Shown in pieces: positions 51,700 to 60,845 of a stretch of DNA of 64,000 nt. Origin of the DNA: DASXZH01 sp963829965 (lineage in GTDB: Bacteria > Armatimonadota > Fimbriimonadia > Fimbriimonadales > Fimbriimonadaceae); assembly GCA_963829965.1 (NCBI GenBank), contig CAWHLK010000057.1, positions 124,001-188,000 of the forward strand. Direction: 5' to 3'. The position numbers and the translations under genes were made by a program. Below the pieces are notes generated by a model that worked only from the letters and a program-made list of their open reading frames with translations, searched no databases and was not told the DNA's origin. How positions within the stretch are numbered: position 1 is the first letter of the stretch; every line of letters starts with the position of its first letter.

Positions 51700-52857
51700 T
51701 CATTTTTTAACGGACGACTTCAACTCGTGGTCTAGATAGCCATAAGGGTCATTCGTCCGCACAAGTACGCCGTTGGGATCGATGAGCATGACATTGGGGA
51801 TTGCCCCAATTTCCCGCAATTTAGCGGTTTCGTCATTCTGGTCGAGCAAGATCGGAACCGGAATGTCGCGCCCGCCCCAATATTTTGCCTTCGTCGATGC
51901 GGTTAGCTTGTCCACGTCGGCAAGCGAGGCCACCTTTGCACGTTCCAGCGAGTTGTAGGTATGGAAAGCGAGAGCCGAATAACGGTCCGCATAAGCTTTA
52001 TGCTCGTCGCTGAATTTCATGAGAGCAGGAATGCCTTCTTGCACGCACGGTACACACCAATAAGCCCACGCCTCCACGAGAAGCCATTTCCCCCGGAAAT
52101 CGCTCACCTTGACCGTAGGCAGGCAGCCCCTGGAATCGAGCAGATGCCATTCGGGAATCGGATGGCCAAAGAGCATTCCCTCGGTGGAAGCATCGGCCTC
52201 AAGAGCACCCAAATCCAATCCCGACGCCTGATCCGGCAACGTAAATGCATGCTGGAAATAGCTGATCGTCCGAGTCCTCACGAGCAGCCGATAAGTTCCG
52301 GGAGGAAGCCGCAGGGGCGCCTTCGCATTGTCAAACCCGAGGAAAAAGGCCTGATCGGGGTTCTTCGCGTTGGTGGGGTTCGGAGATTGGGCGTAGATCT
52401 CCATCTCTTGAGTTTCCACATAGCCGGGAAGCTGTTTCACTTCCACCCGCATGCGAACAGGCTCAAGGGGAGCCAGGCGAAAGCTCAGGCTTGACGAAAG
52501 GTCCGCCTTGGAAAGCAGCATCGATTGGCCCAGCCGACCCTTGGCATCGACCGCCATAAGGGCGATAGGGAAGCGGAAAGTCGACACATTCCCGGAAAAG
52601 CGCCCGTTTTCATCGGTTCTCATGGAGGGCCCGTCGGGCGAAAGCACGCCGTTCTCGCACACCCACCGCTGCGCCACCACCGTGTTCGCCTCCGGTTTGC
52701 CGCTCGCATCGAGGACGACGCCGCTTACCGTCGAACTCGGAGGAAGATCGTTTTGCTTCGCCAAAGCGAGCCTCTGGATTTGAATGGCCCCACCCGTTTG
52801 GGCGGTAGCAAGCCAAACGAATCCGACGGCAAGAGTGTTCCATAGAGTTGCCTTCAT
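51700..52857 (-). CDS. Secreted TlpA-like thiol-disulfide protein with regulatory-like beta domain
   Basis: A 385-aa protein. The signal peptide is about residues 1-20 (LWNTLAVGFVWLATAQTGG). Then a carboxypeptidase-regulatory-like domain (VSGVVLDASGKPEANTVVAQ, TDENGRFSG), a second beta domain ending in PPGTYRLLVRTRTISY, and a thioredoxin domain with VEAWAYWCVPCVQEG (CVPC) and IPNVMLIDPNGVLVRTNDP. It is probably periplasmic. It lies downstream of the TPR-sulfotransferase gene but has its own ATTTCAC-repeat promoter with a predicted leaderless transcript. Confidence 0.82.
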   Translation of the reverse strand: MKATLWNTLAVGFVWLATAQTGGAIQIQRLALAKQNDLPPSSTVSGVVLDASGKPEANTVVAQRWVCENGVLSPDGPSMRTDENGRFSGNVSTFRFPIALMAVDAKGRLGQSMLLSKADLSSSLSFRLAPLEPVRMRVEVKQLPGYVETQEMEIYAQSPNPTNAKNPDQAFFLGFDNAKAPLRLPPGTYRLLVRTRTISYFQHAFTLPDQASGLDLGALEADASTEGMLFGHPIPEWHLLDSRGCLPTVKVSDFRGKWLLVEAWAYWCVPCVQEGIPALMKFSDEHKAYADRYSALAFHTYNSLERAKVASLADVDKLTASTKAKYWGGRDIPVPILLDQNDETAKLREIGAIPNVMLIDPNGVLVRTNDPYGYLDHELKSSVKK

Positions 52858-52865
52858 TGATGATC

Positions 52866-52900
52866 ATCATATCTTGAAAGCGTGAATTGTCGCGTGAACT
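52866..52900 (-). promoter_or_regulatory. ATTTCAC-repeat promoter of the TlpA-like gene
   Basis: On the - strand: AGTTCAC (52900-52894), 5 bases, AATTCAC (52888-52882), 10 bases, TATGAT (52871-52866), 8 bases, ATG at 52857. Period, spacing to the -10 and distance to the start are identical to 51564-51598; the heptamers differ from ATTTCAC by one base each. Confidence 0.72.
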
Positions 52901-52932
52901 CCTGAAATTCCGGCACCTGCAACCACGCTGTT

Positions 52933-54351
52933 CTAGAGGGTCGCGAATTCGGGAAGCCACTCGCGATAATGCTGCCAACGCCCAATCGAAGTTCGATAGA
53001 TAGGCTGGCGGACTTGCCACATGCTCGGAGTGTGAACCGGGCTTCGATTCTCGCCCGGGGCAAGGCAGGCTTCATCCCAATCCAGGCCAAGGAATTCAAT
53101 CATCCGGCGCGAGGCCGCCTCACGATCCGAAACCAACTCTTCGTAATCCACGTTGAGGATAAGACCCTCGGGGAGCACCTCCTCCCAATGGTCCATAAGC
53201 TGCCTGTACTGCTCGTAGGCAAGGCGTATATTGGCCGGATGATGGGCAAACTCGGGCCCCTCGCCATAGGGAGTCACGTAGATCGAAAGGCAGGTATCGG
53301 CCGGATCTCGGCGGCAATGAATGATTTTCGCTCTCGGAAACACACGATGGATAAGGCCAAGCGCGAGGAAATTGAGCGGCATTTTGTCCACGACATAGCG
53401 AGAATCAGGACTGGCCGAGAGCAGGCACTCCCGATAGTCTTGAGCCAGTCGTTCGCGCTCCATCGAGTTTGGCCCGGTCCTGATGAATTGTCGTCCCCGG
53501 TCACGCCAAAACAGCAGTTCGCCGGCGGTGGCTATTTGAGGGTGGGAGGCAAGCAGTTGCTCGACCAGGGTGGTTCCGGAGCGAATCATTCCGATGATAA
53601 AGACGGGCCGGTCGGTTGGGTTCTCTTCTTCTTCAATGCTGCTGAAAAGGGACCGGCTGTAGCCTTGCTTGATCGCGTCGAAAGTTTGGACAAATCGCTC
53701 GCGGTTGAAGACAAGCCCAACTTTGGCGCGGGACTCCAACTCGCCTCGATTCGCTTCAGTAAAGTGGGCAATGGCGGCCCCATATTCTCCAAGATCGTCA
53801 TAGGCCTTGCCGAGTGAGTAGCTAAGCAAACTGCGGTATTTGCCGGAGCCGCCGCGCCCGATTAGGAGCGCCTCCATTTGGCGGATCAGATCCCGGTCGT
53901 CTTCGGTGATTCGCTTGGAATAGGTAATTCCGAAGTACGGAGCAGCCTTATCGGGCATGAGTCGCGCGGCTTCTCCGAACGAGGCTGCCGCTTCCTTGAA
54001 CCGGCCCTGTCGCTGCATCAGCCGGGCGAGAGCCGAGTGCCCCGCATAGCTTTTGTGGTCCAGCGCGATTCCGGTCCGCAGACTGCTTTCGGCCTCGTCC
54101 GTCTCTCCAATTGTCAACAGCGCCTGCCCAAGAGACACATGCGCGATGCTGGAACCAGCGTCTAATCGGGCCGCAGCTCTAAGAAAAGAGCAGGCCTCTT
54201 TCGCCTTTCCTGAAAGAAGAAGGACAGAACCGAGCCGGTAGTTAGCAATTCCTGAATCAGGATCGAGTTCAACCGCCCGCCGAAGAGCGCTGACGGCATC
54301 TCCCATCGGGGGCCCCTGGCCAGGGCCGGCGTGACGAACTCGATCAGCCAT
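52933..54351 (-). CDS. TPR-sulfotransferase (Sulfotransfer_3 / TPST-like), intact
   Basis: A 472-aa protein. Residues about 15-215 are TPR repeats (DAVSALRRAVELDPDSGIAN, GKAKEACSFLRAAARLDAGS, GETDEAESSLRTGIALDHKS, GRFKEAAASFGEAARLMPDK). The C-terminal half is a PAPS-dependent sulfotransferase: the 5'-phosphosulfate loop IIGMIRSGTTLVEQLLASHP (about residue 225), the 3'-phosphate site IIHCRRDPADTCLSIY and the end VHTPSMWQVRQPIYRTSIGR. Such proteins sulfate tyrosines or glycans; the substrate is unknown. It is divergent from the SARP gene with a 66-base gap. A second, related copy lies at 58799-60647. Confidence 0.88.
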   Translation of the reverse strand: MADRVRHAGPGQGPPMGDAVSALRRAVELDPDSGIANYRLGSVLLLSGKAKEACSFLRAAARLDAGSSIAHVSLGQALLTIGETDEAESSLRTGIALDHKSYAGHSALARLMQRQGRFKEAAASFGEAARLMPDKAAPYFGITYSKRITEDDRDLIRQMEALLIGRGGSGKYRSLLSYSLGKAYDDLGEYGAAIAHFTEANRGELESRAKVGLVFNRERFVQTFDAIKQGYSRSLFSSIEEEENPTDRPVFIIGMIRSGTTLVEQLLASHPQIATAGELLFWRDRGRQFIRTGPNSMERERLAQDYRECLLSASPDSRYVVDKMPLNFLALGLIHRVFPRAKIIHCRRDPADTCLSIYVTPYGEGPEFAHHPANIRLAYEQYRQLMDHWEEVLPEGLILNVDYEELVSDREAASRRMIEFLGLDWDEACLAPGENRSPVHTPSMWQVRQPIYRTSIGRWQHYREWLPEFATL

Positions 54352-54417
54352 GGAGTCAATGGTATCTTAAACCTCGCTTGGCTGTCGGCTGCGTTGAGAG
54401 TGGAGGATAATGAAAAC

Positions 54418-57400
54418 ATGCACTGGCGCATTCGGCTATTTGGCCCTTTAACGGCACGGCGGGGGGATCGAGTCGAAGACCGATTTGCGACCAGGAAGAA
54501 CGCCGAGCTTCTCGGATACCTTGCGATCAGCCCAGGAAGTCAATTCAGCCGCAAGCATCTGTGCAGCGTTCTCTGGCCCGAATCCGAAGACGTTGATGCA
54601 GCCAGAGTCCGTCTTCGCCAGGCCATATCGTCGGTAAGACGCCAGCTGGAGCCCCCAGGAGTCGAATCGGGCAGTGTGCTCGTTACGGAAAGGGACCTGG
54701 TTTGGCTCAACCGAGCCGAAGTTGACTCCGACGTTGCCGCCTTTGACATCGCGTTCTCCCTTATCGAGAGCAGCCCACTAAACAAGTTAAAGGGAATCCT
54801 TAATGAGATCGTGGACCTTCACAAAGGCGAATTCATGGCCGGGATCCACGCCGGCTGGGTATTGACGGCCCAAGATGCGTTCCACGAGAAGTTCACCGTC
54901 GCTGCGGATCGGCTGATCGAACTGTGCTTCAAAGACGGGGATTGGGAGGGAGCGGCCCTGGCGCTGCGGCGTACGATCGCGATCGATCCCTACGACGAGG
55001 ACCGGCACTGCAAACTGATGAAAGCCTGTCGCTACCTCGGCCGGCTTAGCGAAGCCGGCGACCTGTACGATGAATTTGTCTCCAGACTAAAGCGGGACTT
55101 GGGTGAGGAACCGTCAGGCGAGATTCGAGTTTTGGCCGAGTCGATCCGCTCCGAGATGGCGTCAGGGGCTCCGCGGCAGCTTCGCAAAGTCGAAACATCG
55201 ATCCCTGCCGAGCATCACCAAAGACCGCGCCCTTTTCCCGCTCCCTCGACGCGCTTCTACGGTAGGGAACGAGAGATGTCGGCCGTAGGAAGCATGGTGT
55301 CTGATCCCACAACGCGCCTCGTCACTCTGATCGGACCGGGAGGAGTTGGGAAAACAAGGTTCGCTCTCGAGTTTGCGGAAAAGTGGTTCTTTGAGCACTC
55401 GGGTTCCGTGTGGTTCGTGCCGCTGGTAGATCTTACGAGCCGGCAAGAAATCGAAAGCGCCGTCGTCGCTGCCTTCGGCGCGGAATTTCAAAAAGGGGCA
55501 AGCCCTGCGGACCTCGCGGCGTGGTGTCTCGATTCGGTTGAAGCCCCCGTCCTGATTCTCGACAACTTTGACCACCTCGTAGAAGAGGGGGCCGCCTTTG
55601 TGGGAGAACTGCTCCATCGCCTGCCTCATCTCACATTCCTTGTGACGAGCCGCCAGCCTCTGGAACTGGCCGGTGAACACTGCTTCCGCCTGCAACTGCT
55701 GGATCTGCCCCCGAAGACCGCGGAGACTCCCGAGAATGTACTCGGATATTCCAGCGTCCAGCTGTTTCTTGACCGGGCGAAATTGGTAAAGCCGGACTTT
55801 CAAATAACCAACGGCAATGCTGCTTCCGTTGCGGAGTTGTGCGTGCGATTGGAAGGAATTCCGCTGGCGATCGAGATCTGTGCGGCACTGATACAGACCA
55901 TAGGCCCCGCTCAAATGGTGGCCGGCCTGAATAAAAGATTTGAACTGCTGGTCAGTCGGAGAAGGGACATCGCCCCTAGGCACCGCAGCCTCCGCGCTGC
56001 CGTCGAATACAGCTATCGAATGCTGTCGCCGGACTTATCCTATATTTTCAGGCAACTTTCAATCTTTAGAGGCGGATGGACGATCGAGTCGGCGGTGGCA
56101 ATACTTGGCACGCCAAACGTGCATGAGGCCCTCGTTCAACTTCAAGAGAGGTCGCTTGTGACCGCAGACGAGGTATGCATTGGGCATCGCTTCACCACCA
56201 GGTTCAACATGCTTGAAACCTTCCGGGAGTTCGGCTGGGAAATGCTCTCAAGCGAAGAACAGGAGCGATTGGCCCACGCGCACCAGGCGTACTTTTCAGA
56301 GTTTGCACGTATTCAGCGCGTGCGTTACTTTAACAACGAAGCCAACGCCGACGAGTTGGAGATCGAGCAGGGCAACCTCTACGCCGCCGTTCGCTGGTGT
56401 CTCGCCGATCGCCGCATCGCCGATGCGGTCGCCCTGAGCTTCAATCTCTATCAGTTTTGGGCGGTCAAGGCACGTTTTGATGAAGGCATACACTGGCTGC
56501 AGACGCTGATTCATGATTCCGAGTTCGAGTCCGTCCCGCTTGACCTGAGATGCTCATGTGCGAGAGCGATGTTCCACCTGTCAGTGAACACGGAAGACGA
56601 CCACAGAACAAGTGAAGTCCTGAGCCGGTATGTGAAACTGGCGCACGAGAGAGGAGATCGTTCCGACATCGTCCATGCACTCTCGTGCCAGGGCGGCTTT
56701 TACGGTCAGTGTGGGGAGACGGAAAGGGCGATCTGTCTTTGCGAAGAAGCTCTTGAACAGGCTAGGCTCTTGGGAGAGCTCCAAACGGGACCCGTGTTGC
56801 GAGACCTGGCCGAAATTCACTTTTCCGTAGGCTGTCACGAAAAGGTAATCGAGTGTTCCGCCGAGTCCTATCCAATCTCTGTTAGAACCGGCTATCAACT
56901 GAATGCGGTAGAGACGTTGTACGATTGGGCATCCTCGCTCGCCATGCTTGGAAGGCACGAAGAGGGAAGAAAAAAATTTGAGGAAGCGGTCGTAGCGGCG
57001 GAAAAGGTCTCCTCGCCAAGCCTCGTTCTATATTGCAGACTTGGGCGCGCTAGTTGTTTCTTCCTGGACGGCCAGATCGAAGAAGCGAGTAAAGGGGTGG
57101 CTTCGGCAATCGCCACGCGAGGCAGTGACTGTTCAAACGAGGAACTCCGAGCAGTTCTTCACGTCGCTTCCGCCCTGGGGCTATACAACGGAGACTTGGA
57201 CACGTCGGTTTGTTTGTGCGCGGCGGCGCAAAATCACTATGCTCGTCGTGGGTCAGTGCGGAATCGTCTTTCTGAAACGCTGACACCCAATCTCGATGTG
57301 TGTCGCGAAAGGCTTGGCGAAGCCTTCGACAGGGCCTGGGCCCGAGGTTTGTCGATGAGCCAAAGTGAATTGCGGCAACTTGCTCTCGAAACCGCCGAAA

Positions 57401-57435
57401 TCGCATTCCGCCGACCAAAAGCCGTGAACGCGTAG
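54418..57435 (+). CDS. SARP/BTAD-type transcriptional activator with NB-ARC-like ATPase and TPR domains
   Basis: The protein is about 1005 aa from ATG 54418 (after GGAGG at 54402); an upstream in-frame ATG at 54331 lies within the divergent gene and is less likely. The N-terminus has the OmpR-like winged helix MHWRIRLFGPLTARRGD (about residues 1-95, with VRLRQAISSVRRQL as recognition helix), then a bacterial activation domain (about 100-245, YDEDRHCKLMKACRYLGRLS), an ATPase with Walker A LIGPGGVGKTRFA (about 304) and Walker B VLILDNFDHL (about 378), then a TPR-like C-terminus. This is the AfsR/large-SARP layout. SARP domains bind heptameric direct repeats near the -10; such repeats lie at three promoters within 6 kb. 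Confidence 0.88.
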   Translation: MHWRIRLFGPLTARRGDRVEDRFATRKNAELLGYLAISPGSQFSRKHLCSVLWPESEDVDAARVRLRQAISSVRRQLEPPGVESGSVLVTERDLVWLNRAEVDSDVAAFDIAFSLIESSPLNKLKGILNEIVDLHKGEFMAGIHAGWVLTAQDAFHEKFTVAADRLIELCFKDGDWEGAALALRRTIAIDPYDEDRHCKLMKACRYLGRLSEAGDLYDEFVSRLKRDLGEEPSGEIRVLAESIRSEMASGAPRQLRKVETSIPAEHHQRPRPFPAPSTRFYGREREMSAVGSMVSDPTTRLVTLIGPGGVGKTRFALEFAEKWFFEHSGSVWFVPLVDLTSRQEIESAVVAAFGAEFQKGASPADLAAWCLDSVEAPVLILDNFDHLVEEGAAFVGELLHRLPHLTFLVTSRQPLELAGEHCFRLQLLDLPPKTAETPENVLGYSSVQLFLDRAKLVKPDFQITNGNAASVAELCVRLEGIPLAIEICAALIQTIGPAQMVAGLNKRFELLVSRRRDIAPRHRSLRAAVEYSYRMLSPDLSYIFRQLSIFRGGWTIESAVAILGTPNVHEALVQLQERSLVTADEVCIGHRFTTRFNMLETFREFGWEMLSSEEQERLAHAHQAYFSEFARIQRVRYFNNEANADELEIEQGNLYAAVRWCLADRRIADAVALSFNLYQFWAVKARFDEGIHWLQTLIHDSEFESVPLDLRCSCARAMFHLSVNTEDDHRTSEVLSRYVKLAHERGDRSDIVHALSCQGGFYGQCGETERAICLCEEALEQARLLGELQTGPVLRDLAEIHFSVGCHEKVIECSAESYPISVRTGYQLNAVETLYDWASSLAMLGRHEEGRKKFEEAVVAAEKVSSPSLVLYCRLGRASCFFLDGQIEEASKGVASAIATRGSDCSNEELRAVLHVASALGLYNGDLDTSVCLCAAAQNHYARRGSVRNRLSETLTPNLDVCRERLGEAFDRAWARGLSMSQSELRQLALETAEIAFRRPKAVNA

Positions 57436-57438
57436 AAT

Positions 57439-57473
57439 ATTTCACGCCATATTTCACGTCTCGCAGCTATTAT
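57439..57473 (+). promoter_or_regulatory. ATTTCAC-repeat promoter of the prepilin gene
   Basis: ATTTCAC (57439-57445), GCCAT, ATTTCAC (57451-57457), 10 bases, TATTAT (57468-57473). It begins 4 bases after the SARP gene stop. Unlike the other two promoters, the leader to the ATG (57532) is about 50 bases. Confidence 0.78.
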
Positions 57474-57531
57474 GTGAGAGTCGGGTGCGCAATCCGTCAA
57501 TTGCGCTTAGCTTGTCCGCAGGTGTTTATTC

Positions 57532-58441
57532 ATGAAAATTCTAAAGAAGTCACGCAGGGCGTTCACCCTCATTGAACTCCTTGTCGTGATTGCCATTATC
57601 GCCATTCTCGCCGCCATTCTTTTCCCTGTTTTCGCTCAGGCCAAGGCTGCGGCGAAGGCCGCCGCATGTCTTTCCAACGTCAAGCAAATGGGGCTTGCTT
57701 GGATGATGTACGCGAATGACTACGACGACATGATGCCTACCGCATTCGAGAACACGGAAAATGCTCCAGGAATCTACACCTATTGGTTCTGGGACACTGA
57801 GCAGTCGGCCAACTACAACAACAATACGCAATCCTACAACTACCAAGGCGGACTGCTATATCCCTATACAAAGAACTATGATTTCTTGTTCTGCCCTGGC
57901 GACCCGCTGCCCACCATCGTTCCTCAGTTAGGCGGTTATGCGGTTCCCAGTTATGCAATCAACGAGAATGTTAAGTTTGGATCGGATTTTACGAACGGAA
58001 ACTTCTCAGGAACGGAGAGTGGCACCAACTACTCGGCAGTACAAGAGACGGCAACCACTTTCTTGGCCGCCGATTCCGCGCAGATTCTCGATGGAGCGCC
58101 ACCCTATGTGCCGATTCGGAATGACTACATCATCGCTTACGGCTCCGATTATCCAACCCCGGATGCCTACGGCCTTGGCGATTTCGGGTTTCGCATTCAG
58201 GGCGACCACTGGGGGCGCCAACATCAACTGGTGCGACGGGCACGCCAAGCACATGCACGTCGACGTAAGCGACCCGAACTGCAATGACCTGTTCGCCGGC
58301 TTCTTCGGCTCGACCTGCGCGGTCCTGAATCCGTTGATCGTGGGCGCCAATATGGGAGACATCCCCTACGGAGCCCGTGGAAGCGCGAACCAGCAGTATT
58401 ACTACCTGATGAACAAACCGTTCTGGTCTATAGTTATTTGA
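57532..58441 (+). CDS. Type II/IV prepilin-like protein (DUF1559-like), one frameshift
   Basis: The N-terminus is a class III prepilin signal: basic MKILKKSRRA then FTLIELLVVIAIIAILAA with Glu at position +5; residue -1 is Ala rather than the usual Gly. The long helix continues PVFAQAKAAAKAAACLSNVK. The C-terminal part has the pseudopilin hallmark NINWCDGHAKHMHV, which is in another frame: one extra G in the G-run at about 58210 explains the break. The corrected length is about 302 aa. It would be processed by a prepilin peptidase and assembled in a pilus or secretion system, or stay membrane-bound. Expression is probably under the SARP-type regulator. Confidence 0.85.
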
Positions 58442-58465
58442 GGGAGCCAGGTAACTCTGGCTCCC
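58442..58465 (+). terminator. Hairpin after the prepilin gene
   Basis: GGGAGCCAG (58442-58450) pairs perfectly with CTGGCTCCC (58457-58465), loop GTAACT, starting at the base after the stop codon. No T-run follows, so it may be a 3' processing or partial termination signal ahead of the following lipoprotein gene. Confidence 0.55.
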
Positions 58466-58477
58466 CTCACCAACCTT

Positions 58478-58771
58478 ATGCGACGATTCTTATTACCCCT
58501 CTTTTTGTCATTGACCTCCATTGGGGTTCTGGCCGGTTGCGGAGCGGGTAGCTCCTCGGATATTCCGCCGGCGCAGATGACGATCAATATGCCGGTGAAA
58601 CCGGCCGAGCAGCGCAATTACGCCGAAGGTTTTCTAAAGCTCCTTGAGAAGATGCCGCCGAATGCGCGCGCGCATCTCGCGATGCAATACCCTCGTGCCG
58701 TAGAGGCGATCAAACGATCCAAGGACAAGGCCATCATGGATCGCTATCAGGCGGATATGGCTGCCAAATGA
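58478..58771 (+). CDS. Small lipoprotein, unknown
   Basis: A 97-aa protein with a lipoprotein signal (LLPLFLSLTSIGVLAGC, Cys at about residue 21), then a short S/G linker and a helical region (NYAEGFLKLLEKMPPNARAH, VEAIKRSKDKAIMDRYQADM). I do not recognise a family. It follows the prepilin gene closely and is probably co-transcribed by read-through of the hairpin. Confidence 0.7.
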   Translation: MRRFLLPLFLSLTSIGVLAGCGAGSSSDIPPAQMTINMPVKPAEQRNYAEGFLKLLEKMPPNARAHLAMQYPRAVEAIKRSKDKAIMDRYQADMAAK

Positions 58772-58798
58772 CCGGGTTGGGCATAATGTTCTGACTCG

Positions 58799-60647
58799 GT
58801 GAATAATCCTGATGTCACCTTAGATGAGGCGGTCGCCGCATATAGAGCGGGTCGCCTGGACGAGGCAGAAGCCCTTGGCCACGCCATCATTAGAGCTAAT
58901 CCTCAAGACGTGTGGGCTCTCCACATGCTCAGTCTCATTGCTCGGCGGAGGGGCGATGCTGAAACGGAGGTCGACTTTCTTAAGCGCGCCCTCCAGGCGG
59001 ATCCGGATCACGTCGAATCCCTCGTCGGGTTGGCAAATGTGCTGCGGATTCTTCTCCAAGCCGGCTGAAGGGATTCCGCTTTGCGAACGCGCATTAAGGG
59101 TCAAACCCAACTACGCCAACGCTCACTCAATCTTGGGTCTTTGCCACGCCGGTCTTGGGGAGCACAAGAAAGCGGCGGAGTGGCTTGATCCTCGCTCTCG
59201 ATCAACCCAAATCAGCCGGCAGTTCTCGTTGCGCTTGCAGAGTCCTTGCGACAGTTGGGAAGACCGGTGGAGGCAGGGAACTGCTACCATCGTGCGCTCG
59301 CGCTAGACCCCAATAACGCCAATGCGCACGAGGGCCTTGGGCATTTGCTGCTTTACGAAGAAAGGCAAGACGAGGCGATCCGGCATTTCACCCGTGCCCT
59401 TGCTGTGGAGCCGGAATCGCCCAGGAGGCTGCTGCACCTCGCGGAGGCGAAAGGACGGCGAGGCTTCATCCAGGAGTCGATCTCCCTCATCGAGCGTGCC
59501 CTGCTGATTGAACCGGACTCTCCTTCCGCGCTCTGCCTCATGGGCACGAGATTGCAAGACCTGGGGAACTTTGAATCGGCGATCAGCTCATTCGAGAGAT
59601 CTCTTGAAGTGCAGCCCTTACAGGGGCATGCTTATTTCGGCTTCTTCACAAGCAAGAAGGCTTCCGCACAAGACAATCCCAGGATCGAGGGAATGGAACA
59701 AATCGCTGAACAAAGCGGCTTCGCGCCGGTTGAGAGAATGCGGCTGCAAACCGCCCTGAGCAAGGCGTACGACGACCTGGGGCGGTATCAGGAGGCAGTG
59801 GAGCATATGGAACACGCCAACCGCATTGCTCTGAGCGAGTTTGTTGGAGCCAAGCCCCTGGATCGAGCCCGCGTAAGCCGGTATGTCGCTGACGCGATGG
59901 ACTCCGGCAAAGAGTTTGTCCGGGCCCGAGCGTCTTGCGCGTCTGAGTCGGAGCAGCCGGTGCTGATAGTAGGCATGCCCAGATCGGGGACGACCCTTCT
60001 CGAACAGATTCTATCTTCGCACCCGCAGGTGGCTGCGGGAGGGGAGTTACGCTTCTGGGGAGAATCCCATGCATCTCGGGAAAAGGGCCTTGTGGGTCTC
60101 GCAGGGAACCGATCCGAGGCTGGTAGGGTCGCCGAACAATACCTGTCCTTGCTCAATCAGATCGGTCCGGAGGCGCGTTTCGTTACCGACAAAATGCCTA
60201 ATAACTTCTTCTATTTAGGGGTTATTCATCAACTCTTCCCCAATGCGCGCTTCATCCACTGCCGCCGAAGTCCTCTCGACAACTGTGTCTCACTTGTTCA
60301 TGACCCCGTATCGCCACCGGCCGTCGTTTACCTATTCAAGGGAGGACATCCTCTTTTATTACGAGCAGTACCAGGCTCTCATGGAACACTGGAGTTCGTT
60401 GGCGATCGGAGACCGCATGCTCGATGTGGATTACGAGAATGTGGTGGCCAACCCAGAAGAAGAGACAAGACGCATCTTGGATTTTTGCAACCTGGACTGG
60501 GACGACGCCTGCAGACGGCCGGAAAAAGGGTCCCGGAGTGTGACCACGCCGAGCATGTGGCAGGTACGCCAGCCTGTCTACAGCACCTCGGTTGAAAAGT
60601 GGAAGAACTACGAGCCCTGGCTTGGCGCGTTCGCCAAATTAATCTAG
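58799..60647 (+). CDS. TPR-sulfotransferase, second copy, several frameshifts
   Basis: The GTG start at 58799 gives TPR sequence (TLDEAVAAYRAGRLDEAEAL, DAETEVDFLKRALQADPDHV). Breaks at about 59050 (next frame KPAEGIPLCERALRVKPNYA), about 59190 and about 60285 must be corrected. The long third segment continues TPR repeats and then VLIVGMPRSGTTLLEQILSS (PAPS loop) and FIHCRRSPLDNCVS; the fourth ends SVTTPSMWQVRQPVYSTSVE, nearly the same ending as the gene at 52933-54351. Domain order is the same as in that gene, so the two are paralogues flanking the SARP gene and prepilin. It is either a recent pseudogene or full of sequence errors. Confidence 0.78.
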
Positions 60648-60845
60648 CTAGTTAATCGATATTCCTCAACTGTCCCTGAAAGGGCTGCACTTACTTCTCG
60701 ATTCACCGAACCGAGAAGGGCGGGAATTTAGCCTGATTCCTCTCTGAAGCCAACTTGGCTCCTCCGGCCGTCGCCACAAACCAACAGCTTGACGGTGACC
60801 TAGGACTCGCTAGATGCCGTAGTACAATCTAGGGCAAGGTGTTGG

